Translations under genes and position numbers: made by a program
Notes under the pieces: generated by a model
Database searches by the model: none
What the model was told of the DNA's origin: nothing
The model's input: only the letters and a program-made list of their open reading frames with translations
Source of the DNA: Caldithrix sp.
GTDB taxonomy: Bacteria; KSB1; UBA2214; DYKH01
NCBI GenBank assembly: GCA_020722685.1
Contig: DYKH01000002.1
Location: forward strand, 103,494-144,214
DNA length: 40,721 bases
Direction of reading: 5' to 3'
In this document: one piece after another, positions 9,402 to 17,245 of the stretch
Layout: each line of letters opens with the position of its first letter
Numbering within the stretch: position 1 is the first letter of the stretch

Positions 9402-10460
9402 ATGAAACACAGTATAAAACTTTTTGCGCTGTCCCTGCTTCTTCTACAAGCCATTCCTGTGTTGGCTCAAGGTCCGGGCCTGGTTGATGAGTTGATCGGG
9501 TGGAAGCGGTCCGGACAGGCGTCCATGCCGTTTTTGGCGCTGGGGGCTGGTGCTCGCTTAATGGCTATGGGAGATGCAGGATTAGCCCTAACGGGAGATC
9601 CGTCCGCTTTGTTCTATAATCCGGCAGGTCTTGCCTACGTCAAAAAACGGGCCGTCATGCTTAGCAACATGAATTGGCTTTTGGATACCAGCATCCAATC
9701 AGCCGCATTCGCCTGGAATCTTGGCGATGTGGGTGTGGTGGGACTGAGTGCCATGTTTTACAACTATGGCGATCCCATCAAAGCCACTGAGATTGACGCT
9801 GGTAGTGAATTCGGATATCGCGATATCGGCGAATTTACTCCCTCCCAGTTTATGGTTGGAGTTGGCTACGGACGTCAGATTTCCTCTGTCTTTGCTGTCG
9901 GAGGACAAGTCAAGTACGCCTATGAGGATTTGCTCGGTGGCGATGTGAAAACGCGCATCGCTTACAAAACGCCAGCCGGATGGAAGCAAGACGCACACGA
10001 TGCTGCTCGTGGTACCTTCATATTCGATTTCGGCACCGTATACAACACTGGCCTTCGCGACTTGACGCTCGCGATGAGCTTCCGCAACTTTGGTGGCGAA
10101 ATAAAATACGAACGCGACGCCTATGATATCCCGCTGACTTTCCGCTTTGGGCTATCGGCTAGTGTATTCAAAGTCCTCAAGCAGCAAACGGAAAACATGG
10201 ATCTCATCTTAAATGTCGATTACTTGCATCCACGCGATTGGAGTGAACGTGTGCTCACAGGTTTGGAATATTCATTCTTGGACATGTTTTATCTGCGTGG
10301 CGGCTACAAATTTAATTATACCTCCGAAGGGTTAAGCCTCGGCGGCGGGGTCAAACTCGCCTTGCCCATGGGTGAGGTCAAGGTGGACTATGCCTATAAA
10401 GACACCGGCGACACACTCTTCGATGCGGTCCACGTTTATTCGTTGTGCGTAGAATTCTAA
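9402..10460 (+). CDS. PorV/PorQ-family outer-membrane protein
   Basis: 352 residues with a signal peptide (MKHSIKLFALSLLLLQAIPVLAQ). The mature part opens with the family hallmark PFLALGAGARLMAMGDAGLA followed by DPSALFYNPAGLAY, as in PorV/PorQ/UPF0164 proteins, which are FadL-like 14-strand barrels. The remainder alternates Gly and aromatic residues and ends DAVHVYSLCVEF with a terminal Phe. Family knowledge: PorV is the outer-membrane shuttle that collects type IX secretion cargo for cell-surface attachment; many paralogues in FCB genomes have unknown cargo. Start: AGGGAG lies 8 nt upstream of ATG. It is the last gene of the cluster and is followed 50 bp later by a strong terminator. Placement directly after a sorting-domain protein supports a shared secretion role, which is inference. 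Confidence 0.85.
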   Translation: MKHSIKLFALSLLLLQAIPVLAQGPGLVDELIGWKRSGQASMPFLALGAGARLMAMGDAGLALTGDPSALFYNPAGLAYVKKRAVMLSNMNWLLDTSIQSAAFAWNLGDVGVVGLSAMFYNYGDPIKATEIDAGSEFGYRDIGEFTPSQFMVGVGYGRQISSVFAVGGQVKYAYEDLLGGDVKTRIAYKTPAGWKQDAHDAARGTFIFDFGTVYNTGLRDLTLAMSFRNFGGEIKYERDAYDIPLTFRFGLSASVFKVLKQQTENMDLILNVDYLHPRDWSERVLTGLEYSFLDMFYLRGGYKFNYTSEGLSLGGGVKLALPMGEVKVDYAYKDTGDTLFDAVHVYSLCVEF

Positions 10461-10510
10461 AAATGAATTGGAGCGGCACAATGTGAGCCCTCCCATGCCC
10501 AGTATCTTAG

Positions 10511-10544
10511 AAGGGGTGGTTAAATACCACCCCTTTTTATTTTG
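10511..10544 (+). terminator. Rho-independent terminator of the receptor/PorV cluster
   Basis: AAGGGGTGGT (10511-10520) and ACCACCCCTT (10526-10535) pair perfectly around the loop TAAAT and run into TTTATTTT. This is a textbook intrinsic terminator 50 bp after the PorV-like gene. Confidence 0.92.
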
Positions 10545-10625
10545 GTGATTGCGAAAAAAACATTGCTGCTTCGTTTTTAGGTTGGCAATGACCACCTGTA
10601 CGAATTTCTCTAACTGAACCAATAG

Positions 10626-10745
10626 GTCATTTCGAGCCGACCGATTGTATGAAAAAGCTCTGGATTCTCGTTTTGACCGGCGCAAAGCGGAGTGAGGAAT
10701 CTTTTGAATCGATGTATTAGAGATTCCTCGCTGCGCTCAAATCAC
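10626..10745. repeat. Dispersed inverted repeat, GTCATTTCGAGC family (copy 1)
   Basis: A GTCATTTCGAGC start at 10626 is followed by an inverted pair: 10680-10702 (ending GAGTGAGGAATCT) and 10721-10745 (AGATTCCTCGCTGCGCTC onward). The reverse complement of the right arm resembles the left arm over about 23 bp. The same family recurs at 20597-20690 and, degenerate, at 14139-14233. No coding potential. Confidence 0.65.
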
Positions 10746-10799
10746 AAGCCAAGTCGTTTTCACCCAGTCTTGGAGCGAGAAATCTTTATGAAGAAAAAT

Positions 10800-10893
10800 C
10801 GTAATACCACACTTGCCGGTGGTAGCGAATGCTCAAAGACCTTAAAGGTTTGGAAAACCTTTGATGTCTACGACCCAAAAGTGAGGCATTACG
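10800..10893. repeat. Structured dispersed repeat, CGTAATNCCTCACTT family (copy 1)
   Basis: The outer arms CGTAATACCACACTT (10800-10814) and AAGTGAGGCATTACG (10879-10893) are reverse complements with 2 mismatches in 15. Between them is an inner palindromic core built on AAAGGTTTTCC/GGAAAACCTTT-like sequence. The same outer arms, with a different inner palindrome, occur at 30609-30702, so this is a family with conserved ends and a changed core. Confidence 0.7.
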
Positions 10894-11060
10894 AAAAATC
10901 TTCAAAATGCAGGAATCTCGCCGGCAAAGATTTCTCCCTACCGTCGAAAGGACCGCGCTAATTCTGATAGCTAAATTTTTGCTTGCGACCATTTCAATCT
11001 CTTTCTGATATGGTCTGAAAGACAGTTACATGGACCAGCTAATTGGGAGCCTACATTTTT

Positions 11061-12947
11061 ATGCCAGAATCAAGATCCGGCAAGGGGAAGGAAAGAAAAT
11101 CAAGAGAAAAAATTGTTGAACCAAGCCGAAAAGCTTTTATAATGAATGAGCCAATCCTCCTTCTTCTAATTGCGCTCATTGCTTTAATTTTTCGCACGCT
11201 GTATTTTTTTCAGCTTAAAAACTCAAGCCCCATTTATGCCTTGTTAATCCACGATTCTGCCCTGTTCAATGAACTGGCCAATCGGGTGCTGCAAAATGGC
11301 TTGATCCTTGAACATGTTTTTTATATCTCACCTCTATACATTTACTTCTTAGCCTTGGTCTATGAAATCTTTGGCAATTCATTTGCCATCGTTCGCGTCA
11401 TTCAATTCATTCTTGGAACCGGGACTGCCCTACTCACCTACGGCTTGGGCAAAAAGCTCTTTGACCAAAAAGTGGGTGCCATTGCGGGTCTGTTAGCAGC
11501 CGTCTATGCCCCATTTCTTTTCTTTGATGGAAGTTTATTAGGAACTTCCCTCGGTACTTTTCTTCTCATTGCATCGATGTACTGCCTGCTTGCCACTGGA
11601 ACAAAAGGCATTGGCTATGTAACTGCTCTTCTATCGGGCTTATTGTTGTCGTTGGCCGTCACCGAACGACCCAACTTGATATTCTTGACTATTATCCCAA
11701 TAATCTTTTTTCTTTCTAAGAAAAATACATTTAAAAAGAAATCTATCATACTGGCGGCTCTGGTGGTCCTAGGCATTTTCATTCCTCTTGGTCTTACGAG
11801 TTTGCACAATTATCTGGCCGAAAAAGATATGACGCCTCTAACGACGCATGGCGGAATAAATTTCTTTATTGGCAACAATTCTAACGCCAGCGGGGTTTGG
11901 GAAGCGCCAGAAGGCATTGCAGCCGATGTTAGTGCCATTAATCTCGAGGCCTCGAAACGTTTTGCTGAAAAGGCAACGGGTAAGCAATTAACGCCCTCGC
12001 AGGTTTCACAATTTTGGTATAAACGAGCCTTTGCTTTTATAGCAAATCATCCTATCAAATGGCTAAGATTATTAGGAAAAAAGTTTCTATTATTTTGGTC
12101 CAGCTACGAAACGCCGCTTAATTTCGATTACTATTTTCATCAGCGTTACTCTTCTCTATTGCGCTTACCTTTCTTTAATTTGACCTTCTACATGCCCCTG
12201 GCTATTTTGGGCTTGTTGCTGTATGGGCGCGAGTGTCGTAGGCTTTGGCTGCTGTACGCCGTGATCGGCCTGATTTGCGTCAGCATCGTGCTCTTTTTCA
12301 TGGCAGACCGCTATCGCATATCGGCACTGCCGTTTTTGATCATCATCGCTGCAGCCGGTTTGGTCGAATTTGTTAATATCATAAGAACCCGCGGCTCCAA
12401 GCGACTGATTTGGTCTGGCGCTTTAATACTTCTTTTCGTCATCCAAATTGGACATACTCAAGCTCGGGTAAAAAAAACGCATTTTGCCAATGACCTTTAT
12501 AATATCTCTTTAGCCCATCTCATCAATAATAATCCAAAAGAAGCTGTGTATTGGGGCACTCGTGCCGTTAAGGATGATCCGATGCTCAAGAATGCCCATT
12601 ACAATCTGGGTATTGCTTTTTTAAAACTCGATGATAAAGAGAAAGCCTTCGAGGCCTTTTCCCGGGTGGTTGAGCTCGACTCCACCGACGCGGCAGCGCA
12701 ACGAAATCTCGGCGGACTGTTGTTGCTGCGCGAAGAATTCAGAAAGGCATTGCCGCATCTGCAAGCTTCTGTGCGCCTGGAACCAGATAATGTAAAAGGT
12801 CTCATGAATCTGGGTCTGGTCTACTACCGCTTACGTGAATTTGAAATGGCTATGCAAACCTGGCAAAAGATACTGAAGATAGAGCCACAAAACGAGCAAG
12901 CAAAAAACAATATCAAAGCAGCGCAATCGGCTTTGGGCTATCTGTAA
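11061..12947 (+). CDS. GT39-like membrane glycosyltransferase with C-terminal TPR repeats
   Basis: 628 residues from ATG 11061, which has a weak GGGAG about 11 nt upstream. A later ATG at 11142 would remove a basic, polar cytoplasmic tail and start at the first membrane helix; both starts are possible. The N-terminal ~400 residues contain about ten hydrophobic helices and the ArnT/PMT-like first loop with LIHDSALFNELANRVL, followed by YISPLYIYFLALVYEIFG. Family knowledge: such enzymes move sugars from polyprenyl-phosphate donors to lipids or proteins on the outer face of the inner membrane. After about residue 465 come at least three TPR-type helical pairs (AHYNLGIAFLKLDDKEKAFE, then AAQRNLGGLLLLREEFRKAL, then GLMNLGLVYYRLREFEMAMQ), a protein-binding scaffold facing the periplasm. 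The GT2 gene downstream, typical of a polyprenyl-phosphate sugar synthase, could supply its donor. The acceptor is unknown. Confidence 0.82.
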   Translation: MPESRSGKGKERKSREKIVEPSRKAFIMNEPILLLLIALIALIFRTLYFFQLKNSSPIYALLIHDSALFNELANRVLQNGLILEHVFYISPLYIYFLALVYEIFGNSFAIVRVIQFILGTGTALLTYGLGKKLFDQKVGAIAGLLAAVYAPFLFFDGSLLGTSLGTFLLIASMYCLLATGTKGIGYVTALLSGLLLSLAVTERPNLIFLTIIPIIFFLSKKNTFKKKSIILAALVVLGIFIPLGLTSLHNYLAEKDMTPLTTHGGINFFIGNNSNASGVWEAPEGIAADVSAINLEASKRFAEKATGKQLTPSQVSQFWYKRAFAFIANHPIKWLRLLGKKFLLFWSSYETPLNFDYYFHQRYSSLLRLPFFNLTFYMPLAILGLLLYGRECRRLWLLYAVIGLICVSIVLFFMADRYRISALPFLIIIAAAGLVEFVNIIRTRGSKRLIWSGALILLFVIQIGHTQARVKKTHFANDLYNISLAHLINNNPKEAVYWGTRAVKDDPMLKNAHYNLGIAFLKLDDKEKAFEAFSRVVELDSTDAAAQRNLGGLLLLREEFRKALPHLQASVRLEPDNVKGLMNLGLVYYRLREFEMAMQTWQKILKIEPQNEQAKNNIKAAQSALGYL

Positions 12948-13391
12948 ACCGGAAAAGGCATTCGACGAAGAGGACGATAAGCGAGCTATGGCAGAAAATG
13001 ATCCAAGAAGTTATACTTATTGAGGGTTGGTTTTGAAGAAAAAGGGGCTGTCGTTCTGGAAGAATCCTGCCAAGGCCGATCCGCCAAGGCGGACGGCTTA
13101 AATTAAGACGGAGGCTTATGATTTATCATTAGCTTGCTGGATCGAAAAGGGAAACGATCACCGGGCTAATAATCCTCACGCCAAGCCGCCAAGAACGCAA
13201 AGATGCAAGGCAAATGAATGACTGAAAATGAGATTGCCGGAAATGTGGTCGATACTGTTTATTTCAAATCAACCGAAAGCGTTTCATAGGAGTATCTTTA
13301 TGCCAAATAAAAGTTCTTCCCTAATTGCAATCAGTTGCCGCCAAGGAATTGTTACCATGATGAAGTAATACCGCATGCCCGATAGACCTCA
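12948..13391. other. Intergenic region between two glycosyltransferase genes
   Basis: No gene is seen in these 444 bp. A fragment of the GCGGATCCGC-type dispersed repeat (GATCCGCCAAGGCGGAC, near 13078-13094) is present, as is a GCCAAGAACGCAAAGATGC stretch near 13186-13206 of the kind often found in intergenic repeats. No strong terminator or promoter stands out, so the two flanking genes may or may not share a transcript. Confidence 0.55.
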
Positions 13392-14102
13392 ATGAATCAG
13401 ATAGATTTTACAAAGTGCAAATTATCTATCGTTGTCCCTGTCTATAACGAGATCAAGACCCTTGCCGACATCCTCGAGCGAATTCAGCAGGTGAAGATGA
13501 ATAAAGAGATTATCCTTGTCGATGATGGCTCAACGGATGGCTCACGTGAATTTATAAAACAGTATGGGGAAAAGAATTGCAATTGTACCGCTCTCTTTCA
13601 CGACAAAAATCGCGGCAAGTCTGCCGCACTGCGAACGGGTTTTGCTCACGTCCATGGTAATATCGTGGTGATTCAAGATGCCGATTTGGAATATGATCCG
13701 CGCGACTATCATCGATTGATAACCCCCATCTTGGAGGGTAAAGCAGATGTGGTATTTGGTTCACGTTTCCTCGGCGGACCGCATCGGGTTTTATACTTTT
13801 GGCATTATGTGGCTAATAAACTTCTAACCACAATATCGAATATGTTCACCAATGTTAATTTAACCGATATGAGCACCTGTTATAAAATCTTTCGTGTTGA
13901 GGTATTGGAGGGACTGGAACTTAAATCCAACCGATTTGGGTTTGAACCAGAATTTACCGCCAAAATTGCGAAAAAAAAGCTGCGCTTGTACGAGGTACCT
14001 ATTTCCTACTACGGCAGAGATTATAGCCAAGGCAAAAAAGTCTCTTGGAAGGACGGCCTACATTTCTTATGGTGCATTCTTCGCTATAACCTGCTTGAGT
14101 AA
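13392..14102 (+). CDS. Glycosyltransferase family 2, DPM1/polyprenyl-phosphate sugar synthase type
   Basis: 236 residues, a complete GT-A domain without C-terminal membrane helices. It opens KLSIVVPVYNEIKTLADIL and then shows the nucleotide-binding LVDDGSTDGS (around residues 41-50), KNRGKSAALRTG, and the metal-binding DADLEYDP (the DxD site, around residues 96-103). The later VFGSRFLGG and MSTCYKIFR are typical of dolichyl-phosphate mannose/glucose synthase-like GT2 proteins, and QGKKVSWKDG is a common C-terminal signature of that group. Expected reaction: transfer of a hexose from a nucleotide sugar to a polyprenyl phosphate at the inner membrane. It may feed the GT39-like enzyme encoded upstream, which is inference. 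The ATG at 13392 has no strong Shine-Dalgarno sequence, but the frame matches the family start. Confidence 0.9.
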   Translation: MNQIDFTKCKLSIVVPVYNEIKTLADILERIQQVKMNKEIILVDDGSTDGSREFIKQYGEKNCNCTALFHDKNRGKSAALRTGFAHVHGNIVVIQDADLEYDPRDYHRLITPILEGKADVVFGSRFLGGPHRVLYFWHYVANKLLTTISNMFTNVNLTDMSTCYKIFRVEVLEGLELKSNRFGFEPEFTAKIAKKKLRLYEVPISYYGRDYSQGKKVSWKDGLHFLWCILRYNLLE

Positions 14103-14138
14103 GAATAATGCAAGAATTTGGCCATCTGAGCCATAACC

Positions 14139-14233
14139 TGCCATTCCGACGGAAGGGAGGACTCTGGCATCCTAAATTTTTTGAAATTGAGCGAGCTTCT
14201 TTGGCATAAATTTTTCGCTACACTGAAAATGAC
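14139..14233. repeat. Degenerate copy of the GTCATTTCGAGC repeat family
   Basis: The left arm TGCCATTCCGACGGAAGGGA (from 14139) and the right arm ending CACTGAAAATGACA (to 14233) resemble, in order and orientation, the two arms of the better copy at 20597-20690, with more mismatches. It reads as an old copy. Confidence 0.45.
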
Positions 14234-14622
14234 AAGATCTTTCAGTTGGCCAAACCAGTACGTTGGATCTAGTGGAGCGGACGCAATTGAGTTCGCTCAC
14301 GGCAGTTGTTTGGCGTGAAATTGATTGTTCGTAGCTCACAACTGCCTTGCGTGCTTTTGCCGATCCGTTATGGGCCATTGGTCTACCAGGCTTCAGAAGC
14401 CAGTGATGCTTTAAGGAATTACAAGCTGTCATTTTCTTGGTGTGGCAAGCGACCACGGGGTCAAATTCGTCTTCCCACCAAACCACGGGGCTAAGCACGC
14501 TAGGAGATAATTCAGATGCCCCGAGTTTGGGGCGTCAATCGAATAAGGCATGGTGGTCCCCCAACGGTAGCTAACAAGAATTTGATGCAAGGAACTAAGT
14601 CAAGCTGCAAACATGGAGCAAT

Positions 14623-14890
14623 ATGTCTATGGCAAAAGACACAGCCATCAGATTGTTCAATCAGCAAAGAATCCGTACTCATTGGGACGCCGCACAGGAG
14701 AAATGGTATTTCTCCATTGTGGATGTCATTGGCGTTTTAACCGACAGCCCAAATCCAAGAAAGTATTGGAGCGTGCTAAAAACTCGCCTAAAGCAGGAAG
14801 TCAGGTGGCTACAAATTGTAGTCAACTGAAAATGCAGGCAGCAGACGGCAAAAGTATTTGACCGATGTCGCGGATGCGAAAAAGAATTGA
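14623..14890 (+). pseudogene. Frameshifted, 3'-truncated BRO/DinD-like protein gene
   Basis: The first frame from ATG 14623 reads AKDTAIRLFNQQRIRTHWDA, then EKWYFSIVDVIGVLTDSPNP and RKYWSVLKTRLKQE. This is recognisable as the N-terminal domain of BRO-like/DNA-damage-inducible D-type proteins (prophage antirepressor superfamily). It shifts near 14798: the next frame continues GSQVATNCSQLKMQAADGK. Near 14853 a second shift gives KYLTDVADAKKN and a stop at 14888-14890. The usual remainder of the protein (roughly two thirds) is absent. Two frameshifts plus truncation mark it as dead. Such genes are often found in mobile or accessory regions, and the repeats on both sides fit that. Confidence 0.8.
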
Positions 14891-15020
14891 AGTATAAACA
14901 GGGAAAAAGATGGTGACTAACGAGAAAAAATCACAAGAATTGAAATGAAAGCTATCCCGTCGATAAGGCTCCTGATAGCGCTCATGCTACTGGGCGCTTT
15001 TTGAATTAGCCACCGGATAA

Positions 15021-15055
15021 TAATCCTGTGAGGTTTTAAAAACCTCACAGGATTA
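15021..15055. repeat. 35-bp perfect palindrome, possibly a terminator for the minus-strand protease gene
   Basis: TAATCCTGTGAGGTTTT (15021-15037) and AAAACCTCACAGGATTA (15039-15055) are perfect reverse complements around one base. It sits 30 bp after the 3' end of the protease gene on the minus strand. A terminator role on either strand is possible, since the arms supply T-runs near the loop but not after the stem. It may equally be a dispersed palindromic repeat. Confidence 0.7.
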
Positions 15056-15084
15056 GGCTCGGGATTAGACTTGACGAAAACGGC

Positions 15085-16089
15085 TCAAGGCAAGGTTACT
15101 TGCAGCGCCTGAAATACGTTTTGAATGCGGTTGATGATCGTTGTCGTATCGCTGCCCGCATACAGCAGACCGACCAATTGCTTTTGATCGTTGAGCACTG
15201 CTGATCCGCTATCGCCGCCTTGGCTCATAGCTCCGGCCATCAATTGGTCGACAAATGTGGCGGTCTTGTTTGCCCCGTAGCTGACCTGTACGGTCACATC
15301 GACCTGCAAAATCGTGCCGGTGGTATGGTTGGTGGTCCGACCACTCTTTTGCAGCGGCATGTTCAGGGTGCCTTCAGCGGTGCCGGAAATCGCGCCGATT
15401 CCCAAGATTTCGTTGATCACGTCGGCGGGGTTCAGCGGCTCGGCAATGGCACAATCAACCAGGTTCTCGACCGCAGACACTCGCGTCGGGAACAGTCGCG
15501 TTTTGCTGCCGACCATTGCCGCCAATCCGTTCAGAAACCTCGCCACACCACTCGCAAGCCCGCAAGGGTCGGCCCCACTTTGTCCAAACTCAATTTTCAC
15601 GAATTCACTCAGCTTGGCAATCTGGTCGGAAGAAAGTAGTCCGCCATCGTACGGTCCCGGCTGCAAGATCGCATCACCGATATTGGCGTCATTGCTGTTG
15701 GCCAGCACGTGGTTGTTGGAAAGGATGTAGAGTTTGTTGTTCTTTTTCACCAAACAGCCTATGGTTCCAGCGGTAATGTTGACGTGGCCAATACTGACGC
15801 CTCCCGGCGCCGGACGAAATCTGCCGGTGGGAGCTTGCAGGGCGCGAATGGTGCCGGTGGGATAGACATCGGTGGAGACGCTCTGGATGGTGGCAGGGAT
15901 GACGTCCTTCGACGCCAAAAACTGTTTTCCCTTCTTGGCTTCCACCGAGCAAATCAAAGCCAATTCGTCGGTGCGTTTACCTTCGGTTACTTTATAGCCG
16001 ACGCCGACCGCGACCACATTCGCCTTTTTCAGCAAATCATGGCGAACGTCGGCAAGAAGCGCTCGCGCAGTTTCGATGTTGGTAGCCAT
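15085..16089 (-). CDS. Trypsin-like (chymotrypsin-fold) serine protease, no signal peptide
   Basis: 334 residues. The triad can be read as His127 in YILSNNHVLA, Asp212 in LVDCAIAEP and Ser294 in QGGDSGSAVL, so it should be active. The N-terminal ~95 residues form a small helical and strand region (ARALLADVRHDLLKKANVVA, then VGVGYKVTEG), common in bacterial relatives whose genomic labels are vague (S1/Nal1-type). There is no signal peptide or membrane helix, so a cytoplasmic place or non-classical export must be assumed. Start: AGGAG lies 5 nt before ATG on the minus strand. It follows the gene at 16181-17245 by 91 bp and may share its transcript. Substrate unknown. Confidence 0.82.
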   Translation of the reverse strand: MATNIETARALLADVRHDLLKKANVVAVGVGYKVTEGKRTDELALICSVEAKKGKQFLASKDVIPATIQSVSTDVYPTGTIRALQAPTGRFRPAPGGVSIGHVNITAGTIGCLVKKNNKLYILSNNHVLANSNDANIGDAILQPGPYDGGLLSSDQIAKLSEFVKIEFGQSGADPCGLASGVARFLNGLAAMVGSKTRLFPTRVSAVENLVDCAIAEPLNPADVINEILGIGAISGTAEGTLNMPLQKSGRTTNHTTGTILQVDVTVQVSYGANKTATFVDQLMAGAMSQGGDSGSAVLNDQKQLVGLLYAGSDTTTIINRIQNVFQALQVTLP

Positions 16090-16180
16090 GTTTTCTCCTG
16101 AGAAATGTTTTGATTAGCTTCAGACTCTGAAAGTACCAAGCCTTCCTGTCGCCAAACGAGTTTGAGAGTCGACATCTCGG

Positions 16181-17245
16181 TTAGGGGAACTTGACCTGAA
16201 GCCCGAATCTTGGTTTTCCGCGAATTTTCAGCTTGAACGGATCCACGTCTTCTTCGATTTTCTGGCCGATTTTGTAACCGGCTTCCAATTCGTTGGCAAA
16301 CTCGGCGCTATAGCCGGCAAACAAGGCCAAATCGAAAAAGCCCAAATCGAATCCCGCACCTACCCCCACCAGCGGCTCGATAAAGTCCACCAGCCGTATG
16401 CCGCCCATTAGGTGGAAGGAATTGCCGAATGATTTGGCCTTGGTGTCCACAGCTTTGAAATGATAGTTGAGTACGGCAAAGGTGGCGAGGTCCAGATTGG
16501 GTTTGGGTCGGACAATGATGGTGCCGTCACTGCCGACGATGATGTCCACGTCATCGATGCTGGTGATCGCGGTAGCGATGCCGTAGCTCCAGCGCTCCAG
16601 TGAGGTGTTATCAAAAACGGCGCGGGCGAGGACCTTTTCTTCCGCCAGTTCCTTTTTCACCAGAAAGGAAAGATCGCTGTTTTTGAGAAAAGCTTTCGGA
16701 ATGGTGAATTGGCGAATATCGATCACGGTCGTCGGCCCAACCGCCTCGATCCCCACGGCGCTTCCGGATGGTACGATCGGAATGAACAGACTGAGAAAGG
16801 GAAGGAGGTTCTCCTCGAAGGGAGAGGCTTTGGAGGTCGCCAGCACGGAAATATATGTCTTTGGATCTGGCTGGCGAGTGATGAAAATGAAATAGAGATT
16901 ATCCGGTTTCAAGCCGTACATGCGCGTGCTCATAAAGTCGGAGGAACCGTGGAACATGCCGATGGGGCTAAAGCTGTCAGTGAAATTGGCCACCACGACG
17001 TAATACTTGTCGGCAGCCATTTGAAAGCCGGACATGGCGATCAGCGCCCGGATTTTCTCCGCGCCCATGCTGACTTCGCCCTCTAGAAACCAGCGGTAGG
17101 CTTGGCCAAAAACGTCCTCGGTATCTTCGACTTTTAGGGGCGAATCCGGAATAGGTTTGGGGATAAGCACAGCTTTGTCTTGAGCCATGGAGACCAGAGC
17201 TGCCAAGAGAACACAGCATGAGATTACCAGAATTCTTCCGCTCAT
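16181..17245 (-). CDS. Exported protein of unknown function
   Basis: 354 residues. A signal peptide is clear (MSGRILVISCCVLLAALVSMAQ). The mature part starts DKAVLIPKPIPDSPLKVEDT. The C-terminal ~130 residues contain alternating Gly, Phe, Leu and Asp stretches (HLMGGIRLVDFIEPLVGVGA, then GFDLGFFDLALFAGYSAEFA), as in short outer-membrane beta-barrels, and the protein ends LQVKFP. I do not recognise a family. Start: AGGAGG lies 4 nt before ATG on the minus strand, a strong site. It precedes the protease gene on the same strand, so the pair may be co-transcribed. A role in the envelope is plausible, but nothing in the sequence gives a substrate. Confidence 0.72.
   Translation of the reverse strand: MSGRILVISCCVLLAALVSMAQDKAVLIPKPIPDSPLKVEDTEDVFGQAYRWFLEGEVSMGAEKIRALIAMSGFQMAADKYYVVVANFTDSFSPIGMFHGSSDFMSTRMYGLKPDNLYFIFITRQPDPKTYISVLATSKASPFEENLLPFLSLFIPIVPSGSAVGIEAVGPTTVIDIRQFTIPKAFLKNSDLSFLVKKELAEEKVLARAVFDNTSLERWSYGIATAITSIDDVDIIVGSDGTIIVRPKPNLDLATFAVLNYHFKAVDTKAKSFGNSFHLMGGIRLVDFIEPLVGVGAGFDLGFFDLALFAGYSAEFANELEAGYKIGQKIEEDVDPFKLKIRGKPRFGLQVKFP

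Larger units (their letters stand above)
10545..11060. other. Repeat-bearing intergenic region
   Basis: No gene is supported. A short frame at 10692-10961 is made of repeat sequence. The region contains a copy of the GTCATTTCGAGC-type repeat (10626-10745) and a copy of the CGTAATNCCTCACTT-type repeat (10800-10893). No consensus promoter for the following glycosyltransferase gene could be singled out. Confidence 0.6.
14103..15084. other. Decayed intergenic region with gene remnant and repeats
   Basis: Nothing intact is encoded here. From left to right it holds a degenerate GTCATTTCGAGC-type repeat (14139-14233), a possible hairpin with arms GGCAGTTGT and ACAACTGCC (around 14303-14348), a small GCCCC/GGGGC hairpin (about 14519-14533), the BRO/DinD-like pseudogene (14623-14890) and a 35-bp palindrome (15021-15055). 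It looks like a site that accumulates inserted and decaying DNA. Confidence 0.6.

Noticed and set aside
10692..10961. 89-residue frame after the PorV cluster
   Set aside because: Made largely of the two dispersed repeats found there; no homology signal or ribosome-binding site.
14172..14498. Minus-strand 108-residue frame
   Set aside because: Overlaps a degenerate repeat, shows no recognisable motif and lies among decayed DNA.
14976..15006. AGCGC/GCGCT stem followed by TTTTTG, as a terminator
   Set aside because: Only five base pairs with a long loop; it follows a pseudogene and cannot be called with any confidence.
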